Assembly: GCF_024054555.1 (NCBI RefSeq)
Contig: NZ_JAMXLY010000003.1
Location: forward strand, 1-64,000
Length of the DNA: 64,000 nucleotides
Direction: 5' to 3'
Origin: Segatella cerevisiae
Lineage (GTDB): Bacteria > Bacteroidota > Bacteroidia > Bacteroidales > Bacteroidaceae
Positions within the stretch are counted from its first letter, which is position 1; each line of letters begins with the position of its first letter. This document shows, piece by piece, positions 18,262 to 26,708 of this stretch. The notes beneath the pieces were generated by a model. The model was not told the origin of the DNA, searched no databases, and worked only from the letters and a program-made list of their open reading frames with translations. Both the position numbers and the translations under genes were made by a program.

Positions 18262-19596
18262 ATGGCAGATACAGACACAAAAACAAATATACTAGATTTC
18301 GACGAACCCGAGCCACATAAGAGCATTATCAAGGTGATCGGTGTAGGTGGCGGGGGCGGAAACGCCGTCAACCACATGTATCGTGAAGGCATCCATGATG
18401 TTAACTTCGTGGTATGCAACACTGATAATCAGGCGTTGAATGATTCTCCTGTGCCCGTCCATCTTCAATTAGGCAAGGAGGGACTTGGCGCAGGCAACAA
18501 ACCTGCAAAGGCTCACCAGGCTGCCGAAGACTCCATCAAAGACATCAAGGATATGCTCAGTGATGGTACCAGAATGGCTTTCATTACTGCCGGTATGGGT
18601 GGAGGTACGGGAACAGGTGCTGCTCCTGTCATCGCGCAGGTCAGCAAAGAACTGGGAATCCTGACTGTAGGAATCGTCACGATCCCCTTCAGTTTTGAGG
18701 GCGACCGGAAGATAGATCAGGCTCTCGACGGCGTCGAAGAAATGTCCAAACATGTAGATGCTTTGTTGGTCATCAACAATGAGCGCCTGAGAGAGATCTA
18801 TCCGGAACTCACTGTCCTCGATGCTTTCGGGAAAGCCGATGACACCCTGAGTGTTGCAGCCAAAAGCATTGCAGAGATCATCACGACTCACGGTGTCATC
18901 AACCTAGACTTCAACGACGTCAAGACCGTTTTGAAAGACGGTGGTGTGGCTATCATGAGCACAGGTTACGGTGAAGGCGAAGGCCGGGTGAAGAAGGCTA
19001 TCGACGATGCCCTGAATTCACCCCTGCTTAATGACAATGATATCTTCCATTCCAAGAAGATCTTGCTGAGCATCAATTTCTGTGATGAGAAGAACAGTAA
19101 GTCAGGCCTGAAGATGGAAGAGATGAATGATGTCAATGACTTCATGCATCAGTTTAAAGCCAACTTCGAAATCAAGTGGGGACTGGCTATCGATCCGGAT
19201 TTAGGCAATAAGGTAAAGGTGACCATCCTGGCTACGGGGTTCGGTATCGAAGACGTAGACGGCATGAACAACCATCTGGACAAAAAGCACAACCAGGAAG
19301 AAGTTTCCAAAATGGCAGAGCAAAAAGAGAAGGAAGCTGAACGCCAAGACCGCAGAAACCGGTATTATGGAAAAGACGGGAAAAGCAGTATGTACAAGCG
19401 TCGGCCCCATATTTTCCATTTCAGACCGGAGGACCTCGACAATGAGGATATCATCCTCGCCGTCGAGAATACGCCTACCTACAAACGTACAACCCGTATG
19501 TTGGAGAATATCCGCAACCAGTCTTCAGATACACCTCAGGAAAGTGACAAGAAAGAAGACAAACAAGACGTGCAGGGCACCATCACTTTCGAATAG
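18262..19596 (+). CDS. ftsZ: cell division GTPase FtsZ
   Basis: 444 residues. Tubulin-like GTPase that forms the Z ring. VGGGGGNAVNHM near residue 30 and the tubulin signature GGGTGTG (113-119) are intact, with the FDR-type SFEGDRK near 150. The core ends at about 330; a charged linker of about 100 residues follows. The extreme C-terminus (VQGTITFE) does not look like the classic FtsA-binding peptide, while VENTPTYKRT near residue 405 is more conserved in appearance and may serve that role (inference). Confidence 0.97.
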   Translation: MADTDTKTNILDFDEPEPHKSIIKVIGVGGGGGNAVNHMYREGIHDVNFVVCNTDNQALNDSPVPVHLQLGKEGLGAGNKPAKAHQAAEDSIKDIKDMLSDGTRMAFITAGMGGGTGTGAAPVIAQVSKELGILTVGIVTIPFSFEGDRKIDQALDGVEEMSKHVDALLVINNERLREIYPELTVLDAFGKADDTLSVAAKSIAEIITTHGVINLDFNDVKTVLKDGGVAIMSTGYGEGEGRVKKAIDDALNSPLLNDNDIFHSKKILLSINFCDEKNSKSGLKMEEMNDVNDFMHQFKANFEIKWGLAIDPDLGNKVKVTILATGFGIEDVDGMNNHLDKKHNQEEVSKMAEQKEKEAERQDRRNRYYGKDGKSSMYKRRPHIFHFRPEDLDNEDIILAVENTPTYKRTTRMLENIRNQSSDTPQESDKKEDKQDVQGTITFE

Positions 19597-19626
19597 TTCA
19601 TAGCAAATATTAAAATTCTTAGCATC

Positions 19627-20076
19627 ATGACATTATTTGATCAAATCAGCTTAGATATCCAAAAGGCAATGAAAGCCAAGGATAAAGTTCGTTTGGAGAC
19701 ATTGCGTAACATCAAGAAGGAATTTCTGGAAGCCAAGACTGCTCCGGGTTCTGATGGTACACTCTCTGATGAGAAAGGCCTTAAAATCATCCAGAAGCTG
19801 GTCAAGCAAGGCAAGGATGACGCCCAACTCTTCAAGACCAACAATCGACAGGCCCTTGCTGATGAGTCAATGGCTCAAGTAGAGGTCATGGAGGAATATC
19901 TGCCAAAGCAAATGTCTGAAGCAGACATCGAAGCTAAAGTAAAGGAAATCATTGCTTCCCTCGGGGCATCTTCCATGAAAGATATGGGAAAGGTCATGAA
20001 AGAAGCCAATAAGGAAATGGCAGGACGTGCAGAAGGAAGAGTGATCTCCGGTATTGTCAGGAAACTCCTGGCATAA
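19627..20076 (+). CDS. GatB/YqeY-domain protein
   Basis: 149 residues, all of it a YqeY domain: a helical protein related to the tail domain of GatB, the tRNA-dependent amidotransferase subunit. Signatures are KDKVRLETLRNIK near residue 17 and MGKVMKEA near 120. The precise function is not established; links to tRNA handling have been proposed. It is 30 bases after ftsZ and ends the operon before a strong terminator. Confidence 0.9.
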   Translation: MTLFDQISLDIQKAMKAKDKVRLETLRNIKKEFLEAKTAPGSDGTLSDEKGLKIIQKLVKQGKDDAQLFKTNNRQALADESMAQVEVMEEYLPKQMSEADIEAKVKEIIASLGASSMKDMGKVMKEANKEMAGRAEGRVISGIVRKLLA

Positions 20077-20112
20077 CGTCACACGCCCAGTGTATATTTA
20101 TCAAACTGACTG

Positions 20113-20163
20113 AAAAAACAGTCTGCGGAAGAAATCATATCAACCTCCACAGACTGTTTTTTT
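20113..20163. terminator. intrinsic terminator closing the dcw cluster
   Basis: AAAAAACAGTCTG (20113-20125) pairs perfectly with CAGACTGTTTTTT (20150-20162). A T-run on the plus strand and an A-run on the other side make it potentially bidirectional. Confidence 0.85.
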
Positions 20164-20828
20164 ATGCCTATTGCCGAACTCACCGGAAAGTGTCTCTAGG
20201 AGCAAATGCCCGAATAGGATCGTCTTCATTACAAGTCGAAAAATTAAAGGAATAACTTGCCAACCAGCCACATTCATCAGTTTAACGAATTCACTTCAGA
20301 ATTTACCAGTTGATAACCGCAAATTTTCAGTATAAAGCTATGCCGAATTTTATTCGGGAGAAAGGATTTCTTCAATCAAAGGGGAAGGATCAAATACATT
20401 CATAAAAATTCACAATGCGAACGACATTGTAAGTATCAGGAAATGAGAGACTTATCAGATCTAAAAAAGGAGCGTCGTAGTTTCGAGAAACATCAACCGC
20501 TCTCTCGAGAAACATAAGCGGCACTTTCGAGAAACATAGCGCCAACATTCTCGAGACTAAGAAATGTCCATTTTTACAGAACCCGAAAGAGACCATCCAC
20601 CCGTCTGCAACAGTTTACCCGTTGATAATTTAGGGAAAGCAGAAGACCGGAGTTAAAGTTTTCCACTAATGTCTCATCTATTTGTACAGAGATAATAGAG
20701 CCTGATCCCTCATAAGAAACGATTGAGCCTTTGTCCATGACACCACCTTGCCGAAGATATCCATGTCAGGTGTTAGAGATGTAAAGCGACGGCAATAGTC
20801 GGAGGTGAATACACCCCAACCATGCCAT
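20164..20828. other. 665-base gene-free region with tandem repeats
   Basis: No gene is supported; the open frames are short and lack family resemblance. The middle holds the 22-base tandem repeat annotated separately. The rest shows nothing I can interpret. Confidence 0.5.
20481..20556. repeat. 22-base tandem repeat with CGAGAAACAT core
   Basis: The core CGAGAAACAT begins at 20484, 20506 and 20528, an exact 22-base period, with a fourth partial copy (CGAGAC) at 20552. The bases between cores vary. Each core is preceded by TTT or TCT, so some copies contain the palindrome CTCGAG. The same core appears once at 52258, directly before another tandem repeat of 23-base period. It is not a CRISPR: the units are contiguous and lack 30-base spacers. 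Confidence 0.7.
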
Positions 20829-21554
20829 TCAGGAATACAGTTGCTTTAAGATCTCAAAGGATTTAAGTTCAGGGAAATCCGGAACATGAAGACGGTAATA
20901 ATGCAGGATCATTTCTGTCGCCTGATTCCTTTCATCATGAGAGAAGGTCAGGTTCCCCATAGAAGAATAATCAGTCTGGAGAATTCTACTGAGTACCTGC
21001 GCCTCTTGAGGACGGAGATAATCCGGATAGAGAGGGGGGAAAGTGACGAATTGCCCTTCACGGAGATCAAAAAAAGAATGGTCTACTTGGCTCTCGATAT
21101 TGGGATAAAAACCGATAAAGCGCGTCAGATGCAGCATGAACACCAAATGGAAATTGGCAAAGGAATCGGGTTTATCATCCAGCCATTCCATACTCTTCTC
21201 TATGAAATCAAATAAGGCGACATTCCGCTGCTCGTTTCTGATCGCATAATACAAGAAATCAGAAATGAATAGCGCCAGAGAGAGTTTATCAGGATCAAAA
21301 GGGATACTGGTATAAGGCCGGGACATACGGATATTACGGATATGCTGCAAACGGCTGTTCGGTCTGTAGTCATATTCCAGATCCAGCAGAGTCAGCGGCT
21401 GAAAAAAAGGTTTCTTGATTTGCCCTCTACCCGACTTTGAAAGACGGCTGATATAGGATTGCCGGCCCTGTTCTTCGGTGAAGAAATCGCTGACCAACTG
21501 ATGATCTCCGTACTTCAAAGAATGAAGGAGGATTGCCTTTGTCTTCATATTCAT
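20829..21554 (-). CDS. recO: DNA repair protein RecO
   Basis: 241 residues. RecO acts with RecR to load RecA onto SSB-coated gaps. The N-terminal OB fold begins with TKAILLHSLKYGD (residues 4-16) and is followed by a helical domain. No zinc-finger Cys cluster is present, as in many Bacteroidetes. Transcribed towards the dcw cluster. Its -7 box TATTTTTG ends only 7 bases before the first ATG, so the second Met (residue 3, 21548) may be the true start and the leader very short. Confidence 0.92.
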   Translation of the reverse strand: MNMKTKAILLHSLKYGDHQLVSDFFTEEQGRQSYISRLSKSGRGQIKKPFFQPLTLLDLEYDYRPNSRLQHIRNIRMSRPYTSIPFDPDKLSLALFISDFLYYAIRNEQRNVALFDFIEKSMEWLDDKPDSFANFHLVFMLHLTRFIGFYPNIESQVDHSFFDLREGQFVTFPPLYPDYLRPQEAQVLSRILQTDYSSMGNLTFSHDERNQATEMILHYYRLHVPDFPELKSFEILKQLYS

Positions 21555-21560
21555 TTATTG

Positions 21561-21568
21561 CAAAAATA
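21561..21568 (-). promoter_or_regulatory. -7 box of recO
   Basis: Minus-strand TATTTTTG matches TAnnTTTG. Its closeness to the start codon implies a very short or absent 5' leader. Confidence 0.45.
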
Positions 21569-21607
21569 CTAAAAAACAAGTGTCAAAAGAAAAAAATACG
21601 ACTAAAA

Positions 21608-21639
21608 TTTGCAGACATCAAGAAAAAGCGGTAACTTTG
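21608..21639 (+). promoter_or_regulatory. promoter of tRNA-Glu and rpsT
   Basis: TTTG at 21608-21611, a 20-base spacer, then TAACTTTG at 21632-21639. This is a full match to the Bacteroidetes housekeeping promoter, ending 18 bases before the tRNA. Confidence 0.85.
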
Positions 21640-21657
21640 CACACGCAAAACAGCAAT

Positions 21658-21729
21658 GGTCCCGTCGTCTATAGGTTAGGACGAGAGATTTTCATTCTCT
21701 AAAGAGCAGTTCGATTCTGCTCGGGACTA
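21658..21729 (+). tRNA. tRNA-Glu (anticodon TTC)
   Basis: A 72-base cloverleaf can be drawn by hand. Acceptor GGTCCCG pairs with CGGGACT (one G-T pair at the end). The D arm contains GTC...GAC around TATAGGTTAG. The anticodon stem AGAGA/TCTCT holds a 7-base loop with anticodon TTC at 21691-21693, and the T arm is AGCAG-TTCGATT-CTGCT. CCA is not encoded. It is followed by rpsT after 22 bases and shares its promoter. Confidence 0.95.
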
Positions 21730-21751
21730 CAAAAATAAAGCACAGAAAAAG

Positions 21752-22006
21752 ATGGCAAATCACAAATCTAACATCAAAAGAATCCGCCAAAGCAAGGTCA
21801 GGACTCTTCACAACAAGTACTACGCAAAAACAATGCGTAATGCAGTTCGCAAATTGCGTGCTGAAACAAACAAGGATGAAGCTCTGAAATTGTATCCTAC
21901 AGTACAGAAGCTTTTGGACAAGTTGGTGAACAAGAATATTATTCACAAGAATAAAGCTGCCAACTTGAAGTCGAGTATCAGTATCCACATTGCCAAATTA
22001 GGATAA
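21752..22006 (+). CDS. rpsT: 30S ribosomal protein S20
   Basis: 84 residues, highly basic and helical, binding 16S rRNA early in 30S assembly. [13 protein letters not shown] at the N-terminus is the family signature, and KAANLKSS near the end is typical. Cotranscribed behind tRNA-Glu, with its own terminator downstream. Confidence 0.97.
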   Translation: MANHKSNIKRIRQSKVRTLHNKYYAKTMRNAVRKLRAETNKDEALKLYPTVQKLLDKLVNKNIIHKNKAANLKSSISIHIAKLG

Positions 22007-22031
22007 TTATCCTGTTTGGTATAGTCATATC

Positions 22032-22066
22032 AAGCTGCTATTCCGGATGAATCGCAGCTTTTTTTT
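22032..22066 (+). terminator. rpsT terminator
   Basis: AAGCTGC (22032-22038) pairs with GCAGCTT (22054-22060), followed by a run of T. Confidence 0.85.
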
Positions 22067-22202
22067 GTGATAATCCGTCACATTGTCTTTTAGTCAGATA
22101 CCCGAAAACCGCTTTCTCAGACCTTTTTCCAGAGATAAGCAGGCAACCGCCGGAAAGGGCATGTCTTTTAACTTTTCACCCTCACTTTAATGCGGTAAGT
22201 CT

Positions 22203-22234
22203 TTTGTGTATATCACATAATTTTAGTATCTTTG
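22203..22234 (+). promoter_or_regulatory. gyrB promoter
   Basis: TTTG at 22203-22206, 20 bases, then TATCTTTG at 22227-22234: a full match to the Bacteroidetes consensus, 25 bases before the gyrB start. Confidence 0.85.
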
Positions 22235-22259
22235 CAAATACATATTACTATACTAACAA

Positions 22260-24230
22260 ATGGCAGAAAATCAAGATCCTGAGGAGAATTACTCAGGAAA
22301 AAATATTCAGGTTCTAGAAGGGCTCGAAGCTGTTCGCAAGCGTCCTGCTATGTACATTGGTGATATTTCCGTAAAAGGTCTTCACCATCTGATCAACGAG
22401 ACCGTTGATAACTCTATCGATGAGGCTATGGCCGGTTTCTGTACAGAAATAGAAGTCACCCTCAATGCTGATGGTTCTGTTACCGTACAAGACAACGGTC
22501 GAGGCATCCCGGTAGATGAGCAGCCCAAGCTGCATAAATCAGCATTGGAAGTTGTAATGACCGTCCTGCATGCAGGTGGCAAATTCAACAAATCTTCCTA
22601 CAAGGTTTCCGGAGGTCTCCATGGCGTGGGTGTAAGTTGTGTCAATGCCTTGTCTTCGCACATGAAGTCACAGGTATTCCGCGACGGGAACATCTACCAG
22701 CAAGAATATGAAAAGGGCAAAGCCCTTTATCCTGTCAAAGTAGTAGGTAAGACGGACCTGCGCGGCACACGCCAGCAGTTCTGGCCTGACGCCTCCATAT
22801 TCACCACGGTTGTCTTTCAGTGGGACATGGTTGCCAGTCGTATGCGCGAACTGGCCTATCTGAATGCGGGATTGAAAATCACGCTGACAGACCTGCGCAA
22901 GAACGAAGACGGCAAGACGCGGCAGGAAGTCTTTCATGCCAAGGACGGTCTGAAAGAATTTGTGCGTTACATCGACCGCCATCGCACGCATCTTTTCGAT
23001 GACGTCGTCTATCTGAAGACTGAGAAGGAAGGTGTCCCTGTAGAAGTGGCCATCATGTACAACACGGACTACAGTGAGAACATCCATTCCTACGTCAACA
23101 ACATCAATACCGTTGAAGGTGGAACCCATCTGCAGGGCTTCAGGACGGCATTGACACGGACACTGAAGAACTATGCAGACCATGACCCCACGATTTCCAA
23201 GCAGATCGAAAAAGCCAAGATCGAAATTCAAGGCGAAGACTTCCGCGAAGGTCTGACTGCTGTCATCTCTGTCAAAGTGGCCGAACCACAGTTTGAAGGT
23301 CAGACAAAGACCAAACTGGGCAACAGTGAAGTGGCAGGAGCCGTTCAACAGGCTGTAGGCGAAGCATTGACCAATTATCTGGAAGAGCATCCTGATGAAG
23401 CCCACAAGATCTGCGAAAAAGTCATTCTCGCTGCCACGGCACGTATCGCCGCACGCAAGGCTCGTGAAACCGTACAACGTAAGAACGTGATGAGCGGAGG
23501 CGGACTGCCCGGTAAACTCGCAGACTGCTCCAATAAAGATCCTAAAGACTGTGAGATCTTCCTCGTCGAGGGTGATTCCGCAGGTGGTTCCGCAAAGCAA
23601 GGTCGGGACAGATACACCCAGGCGATCCTGCCTTTGAGGGGTAAGATCCTGAATGTAGAGAAAGTGCCTTGGCACCGTGTCTTCGAAGCTGAGTCTGTCA
23701 TGAACATCATCCAGAGTATCGGCGTCCGCTTCGGCGTCAACGGAGAAGACGACAGGGAAGCCAATATCGACAAACTCCGGTATGACAAGATCATCATCAT
23801 GACCGATGCCGATGTCGATGGTTCTCATATCGACACACTGATCATGACCCTTTTCTTCAGATTCATGCCGAAGGTCATCGAAGAAGGACATCTCTATATC
23901 GCCACACCGCCACTCTATAAATGTACTTACAAGAATAAAGTGAGCGAATATTGCTATACTGACCAGCAACGCCAGGTCTTCCTGGATAAGTACGGTCATG
24001 GCGAGGAGGGTCCGGGCATTCATACCCAACGGTACAAAGGATTGGGTGAGATGAATCCTGAACAACTCTGGGAGACCACTATGGACCCGGGGAGACGATT
24101 GCTCAAACAGGTCACCATCAATGATGCGGCGGATGCCGATGAGACGTTCTCCATGCTGATGGGCGATGACGTTACCCCTCGCCGTGAATTTATCGAAGAA
24201 AATGCAAAATATGCCAATATTGATGCATAA
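22260..24230 (+). CDS. gyrB: DNA gyrase subunit B
   Basis: 656 residues. ATPase subunit of the type II topoisomerase that introduces negative supercoils. The GHKL ATPase domain opens with VLEGLEAVRKRPAMYIGD (near 19-36). The TOPRIM domain has EGDSAGGSAKQGRDR (from E437) and DADVDGSHI (516-524), with metal-binding Glu437, Asp516 and Asp518. It lacks the long insert of enterobacterial GyrB (804 residues). RYKGLGEMNP near 585, followed by LWETTMDP, fits GyrB rather than ParE. Confidence 0.96.
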   Translation: MAENQDPEENYSGKNIQVLEGLEAVRKRPAMYIGDISVKGLHHLINETVDNSIDEAMAGFCTEIEVTLNADGSVTVQDNGRGIPVDEQPKLHKSALEVVMTVLHAGGKFNKSSYKVSGGLHGVGVSCVNALSSHMKSQVFRDGNIYQQEYEKGKALYPVKVVGKTDLRGTRQQFWPDASIFTTVVFQWDMVASRMRELAYLNAGLKITLTDLRKNEDGKTRQEVFHAKDGLKEFVRYIDRHRTHLFDDVVYLKTEKEGVPVEVAIMYNTDYSENIHSYVNNINTVEGGTHLQGFRTALTRTLKNYADHDPTISKQIEKAKIEIQGEDFREGLTAVISVKVAEPQFEGQTKTKLGNSEVAGAVQQAVGEALTNYLEEHPDEAHKICEKVILAATARIAARKARETVQRKNVMSGGGLPGKLADCSNKDPKDCEIFLVEGDSAGGSAKQGRDRYTQAILPLRGKILNVEKVPWHRVFEAESVMNIIQSIGVRFGVNGEDDREANIDKLRYDKIIIMTDADVDGSHIDTLIMTLFFRFMPKVIEEGHLYIATPPLYKCTYKNKVSEYCYTDQQRQVFLDKYGHGEEGPGIHTQRYKGLGEMNPEQLWETTMDPGRRLLKQVTINDAADADETFSMLMGDDVTPRREFIEENAKYANIDA

Positions 24231-24241
24231 CAAACTCAAAT

Positions 24242-24279
24242 AAAACAAGGGCGGATCAATAGGATTCGCCTTTGTTTTT
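24242..24279 (+). terminator. gyrB terminator
   Basis: AAAACAAGGGCG (24242-24253) pairs with CGCCTTTGTTTT (from 24267) with one G-T pair, ending in a T-run. Confidence 0.8.
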
Positions 24280-24332
24280 ATGTTAATATCTGTCAGAGGA
24301 CCTGAAGGCCATATCAGAAAACTCATCATAGA

Positions 24333-26708
24333 ATGAAAACACACCAACTGCTGCTGACTCTATTTTCAACTCTCATGACTCTCCCAGTGCATGCGCGCCG
24401 GGTCTCTACCTTTCCGATGTGTCTCTGGTACAGTGAACCTGCGAGGGCGTTCGAGGAGGCTCTCCCTATAGGGAATGGAAAACTCGGGGCTCTGATTTAT
24501 GGCAATGCGAACAGGGATACGGTCTACCTCAACGATTTGTCCTTATGGACCGGTGCCCCCGTCGATTCAGCAGAAGGCGGGGATGCCTACAAGTGGATCC
24601 CGGTGATCAGAAAAGCGCTCTTCAGGGAAGATTACAAGGCGGCTGACTCCTTACAACTCCATGTGCAAGGACACAACTCATCTTATTACCAACCTTTAGG
24701 CCTCCTCCAGATCGAAGACAGAGACAAATCTCCACTCTCCGGTTATAAACGGACCTTGAGTCTGGACAGTGCCATTGCCACAGTCCGCTATACGCGCCAA
24801 GGCATCCATTATACCCGGGAATATTTTGCTTCCCATCCTGACAAGACCATCGCCATCAGGCTGACAGCCTCAAAAGACGGATCCATCAACTGCAACTTGT
24901 CTCTCACTTCACTGATCCCGCACAATGCGAGAGCTTCGGAGAAACAGATTACCATGACCGGACATGTGATAGGCGATGTCTCGAAAAGCATCCATTTCTG
25001 CACTCTTCTGTCGGTCAGGAATCATGGGGGAACAGTTGTAGCCTCCGACTCCACCTTACGTCTTCAAAGTGTCGATACCGCCGAAATCTATATCGTCAAT
25101 GAGACCAGCTACAATGGGTTCGACAAAGATCCCGTCAAAGAAGGGGCACCCTATCTGGAAACGTCTGAAGACGAAGCTTGGCACCTCGTCAATTTTACCT
25201 ATCAAGAACTCCGCCAAAGGCATCTGCAGGACTATATGCCTCTGTTTCGAAGAGTCCGCTTCCAACTCGGGAAACCTGAGTTTGATCAGACACGAAGCAC
25301 CCGGCAACAACTCATGGATTACAGTGATCGTCAAGAGCAGAATCCATACCTGGTTTCACTCTATTTCCAGTTTGGCAGGTATCTCCTGATCAGTAGTTCC
25401 AGAACGCCCGGACTACCGCCTAATCTCCAAGGTCTGTGGGCCCCTGAAAAGTACTCTCCATGGAGAGGCAACTATACGATCAACATCAATCTTGAAGAAA
25501 ATTACTGGCCGGCAGAGGTCACGAATCTGCCCGAACTCATTATGCCTCTGACAGGACTGCTCCAGGCCATGTCAGTGACTGGCAGTTATACGGCAAAACA
25601 TTACTATGGCATCGACGAAGGCTGGTGTGCCGGACACAACGTGGATGCATGGGCCATGACCAACCCTGTAGGAGAGAAGAGAGAAAGTCCGAAATGGAGC
25701 AATTGGAATATGGGGGGAGCCTGGTTGGTGGAAACACTCTGGGATCATTATGACTACACCAGAGACTCGAATTTCCTCCGCCATACAGCTTATCCACTCA
25801 TGAAAGGGGCTGCAGAGTTCATGCACAAGTGGCTGATCCCTAATCCTAAAAAACCGGAAGAGTTGATTACAGCTCCGAGTACCTCTCCTGAAGCCGAATA
25901 CATTACGGATAAAGGTTATCAAGGGTGCACACTCTATGGGGGCACGACAGACATGGTCATCATCCGCGAACTTTTCGAGAATACGATACGGGCAGCAAGA
26001 ATACTTCACACGGATGAAACTTTTGCAGCCGAACTCGAATCAGACCTCAAGCGATTGGCTCCTTTTAAAATAGGGAAACGCGGCAACCTGCAAGAATGGT
26101 ATGAGGACTGGGCTGACCAGGACTGGCATCACCGCCATCAGTCTCATCTCCTCTCACTATACCCTTTTTTCCAGATCACGCTAAGCAAAACGCCCCAACT
26201 GGCAGCTGCCGCCGCAAAGACTCTCGAAATCAAAGGCGACCAGACGACAGGCTGGAGTGCAGGTTGGCGCATCAGTTTGTGGGCACGTCTCCACAGACCT
26301 GACAAAGCTTACCTGATGCTCCGCAAATTGCTCACCTATGTTCCGCCATCCAACTACAACGATCCTAAGCATCGGCCTGCAGGCGGGACTTATCCTAATC
26401 TCTTCGATGCTCACCCACCCTTCCAGATCGACGGCAACTTCTCAGGGACAACAGGTATATGTGAAATGCTGATGAACTGCGATGGTGAGACGATGGAACT
26501 ACTTCCGGCTTTGCCTGAGACATGGACATCAGGAGAGATTAGCGGTCTGAAGGCTCGTGGAAATTATACGGTAGACTTGAAATGGAACCATCACCGACTC
26601 GTCAAGGCTGCTATTACGGCAAATACGCCCGGGACACTTACTGTCAGATACGGCAACAAACACCAAACTTTGAATTTCAAAGCAGCACAAACCATAAATG
26701 TGAAATGA
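24333..26708 (+). CDS. GH95 alpha-L-fucosidase, secreted
   Basis: 791 residues with a signal peptide (about 1-21, cleavage near VHA-RR). Glycoside hydrolase family 95 removes terminal alpha-1,2-linked fucose (some members remove L-galactose) by inversion. The N-terminal domain (about 30-280) has the diagnostic EALPIGNGKLGALIYG and NDLSLWTG. In the (alpha/alpha)6 barrel the presumed catalytic residues are N384 and N386 (in ININLEENYWP), E520 (in STSPEAEY) and D700 (in FQIDGNFSG), matching the Asn/Asn/Glu/Asp set of the bifidobacterial enzyme. The stop overlaps the next start by four bases. Two AraC regulators follow, suggesting a small fucoside-use locus. Confidence 0.93.
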   Translation: MKTHQLLLTLFSTLMTLPVHARRVSTFPMCLWYSEPARAFEEALPIGNGKLGALIYGNANRDTVYLNDLSLWTGAPVDSAEGGDAYKWIPVIRKALFREDYKAADSLQLHVQGHNSSYYQPLGLLQIEDRDKSPLSGYKRTLSLDSAIATVRYTRQGIHYTREYFASHPDKTIAIRLTASKDGSINCNLSLTSLIPHNARASEKQITMTGHVIGDVSKSIHFCTLLSVRNHGGTVVASDSTLRLQSVDTAEIYIVNETSYNGFDKDPVKEGAPYLETSEDEAWHLVNFTYQELRQRHLQDYMPLFRRVRFQLGKPEFDQTRSTRQQLMDYSDRQEQNPYLVSLYFQFGRYLLISSSRTPGLPPNLQGLWAPEKYSPWRGNYTININLEENYWPAEVTNLPELIMPLTGLLQAMSVTGSYTAKHYYGIDEGWCAGHNVDAWAMTNPVGEKRESPKWSNWNMGGAWLVETLWDHYDYTRDSNFLRHTAYPLMKGAAEFMHKWLIPNPKKPEELITAPSTSPEAEYITDKGYQGCTLYGGTTDMVIIRELFENTIRAARILHTDETFAAELESDLKRLAPFKIGKRGNLQEWYEDWADQDWHHRHQSHLLSLYPFFQITLSKTPQLAAAAAKTLEIKGDQTTGWSAGWRISLWARLHRPDKAYLMLRKLLTYVPPSNYNDPKHRPAGGTYPNLFDAHPPFQIDGNFSGTTGICEMLMNCDGETMELLPALPETWTSGEISGLKARGNYTVDLKWNHHRLVKAAITANTPGTLTVRYGNKHQTLNFKAAQTINVK

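Noticed and set aside
20481-20556. CRISPR array
   Set aside because: The 22-base units are contiguous with no unique 30-base spacers, there are only three to four copies, and no cas genes are present. The 52.3-kb repeat was rejected for the same reasons.
20390-20596. Short minus-strand ORF (68 codons) across the 22-base repeats
   Set aside because: The repeated peptide pattern (FSK/FLE) simply reflects the DNA repeat; there is no start signal or family match.
20680-20845. Minus-strand frame downstream of recO reading WHGWGVFTSDYCRRF
   Set aside because: It looks mildly protein-like but is short, begins inside recO in another frame without a start codon, and matches nothing I recognise.
22668-24347. 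Long open frame (559 codons) on the minus strand over gyrB
   Set aside because: It lies wholly over gyrB, which has full motifs and a perfect promoter. The antisense translation resembles no protein family and is an artefact of gyrB codon use.
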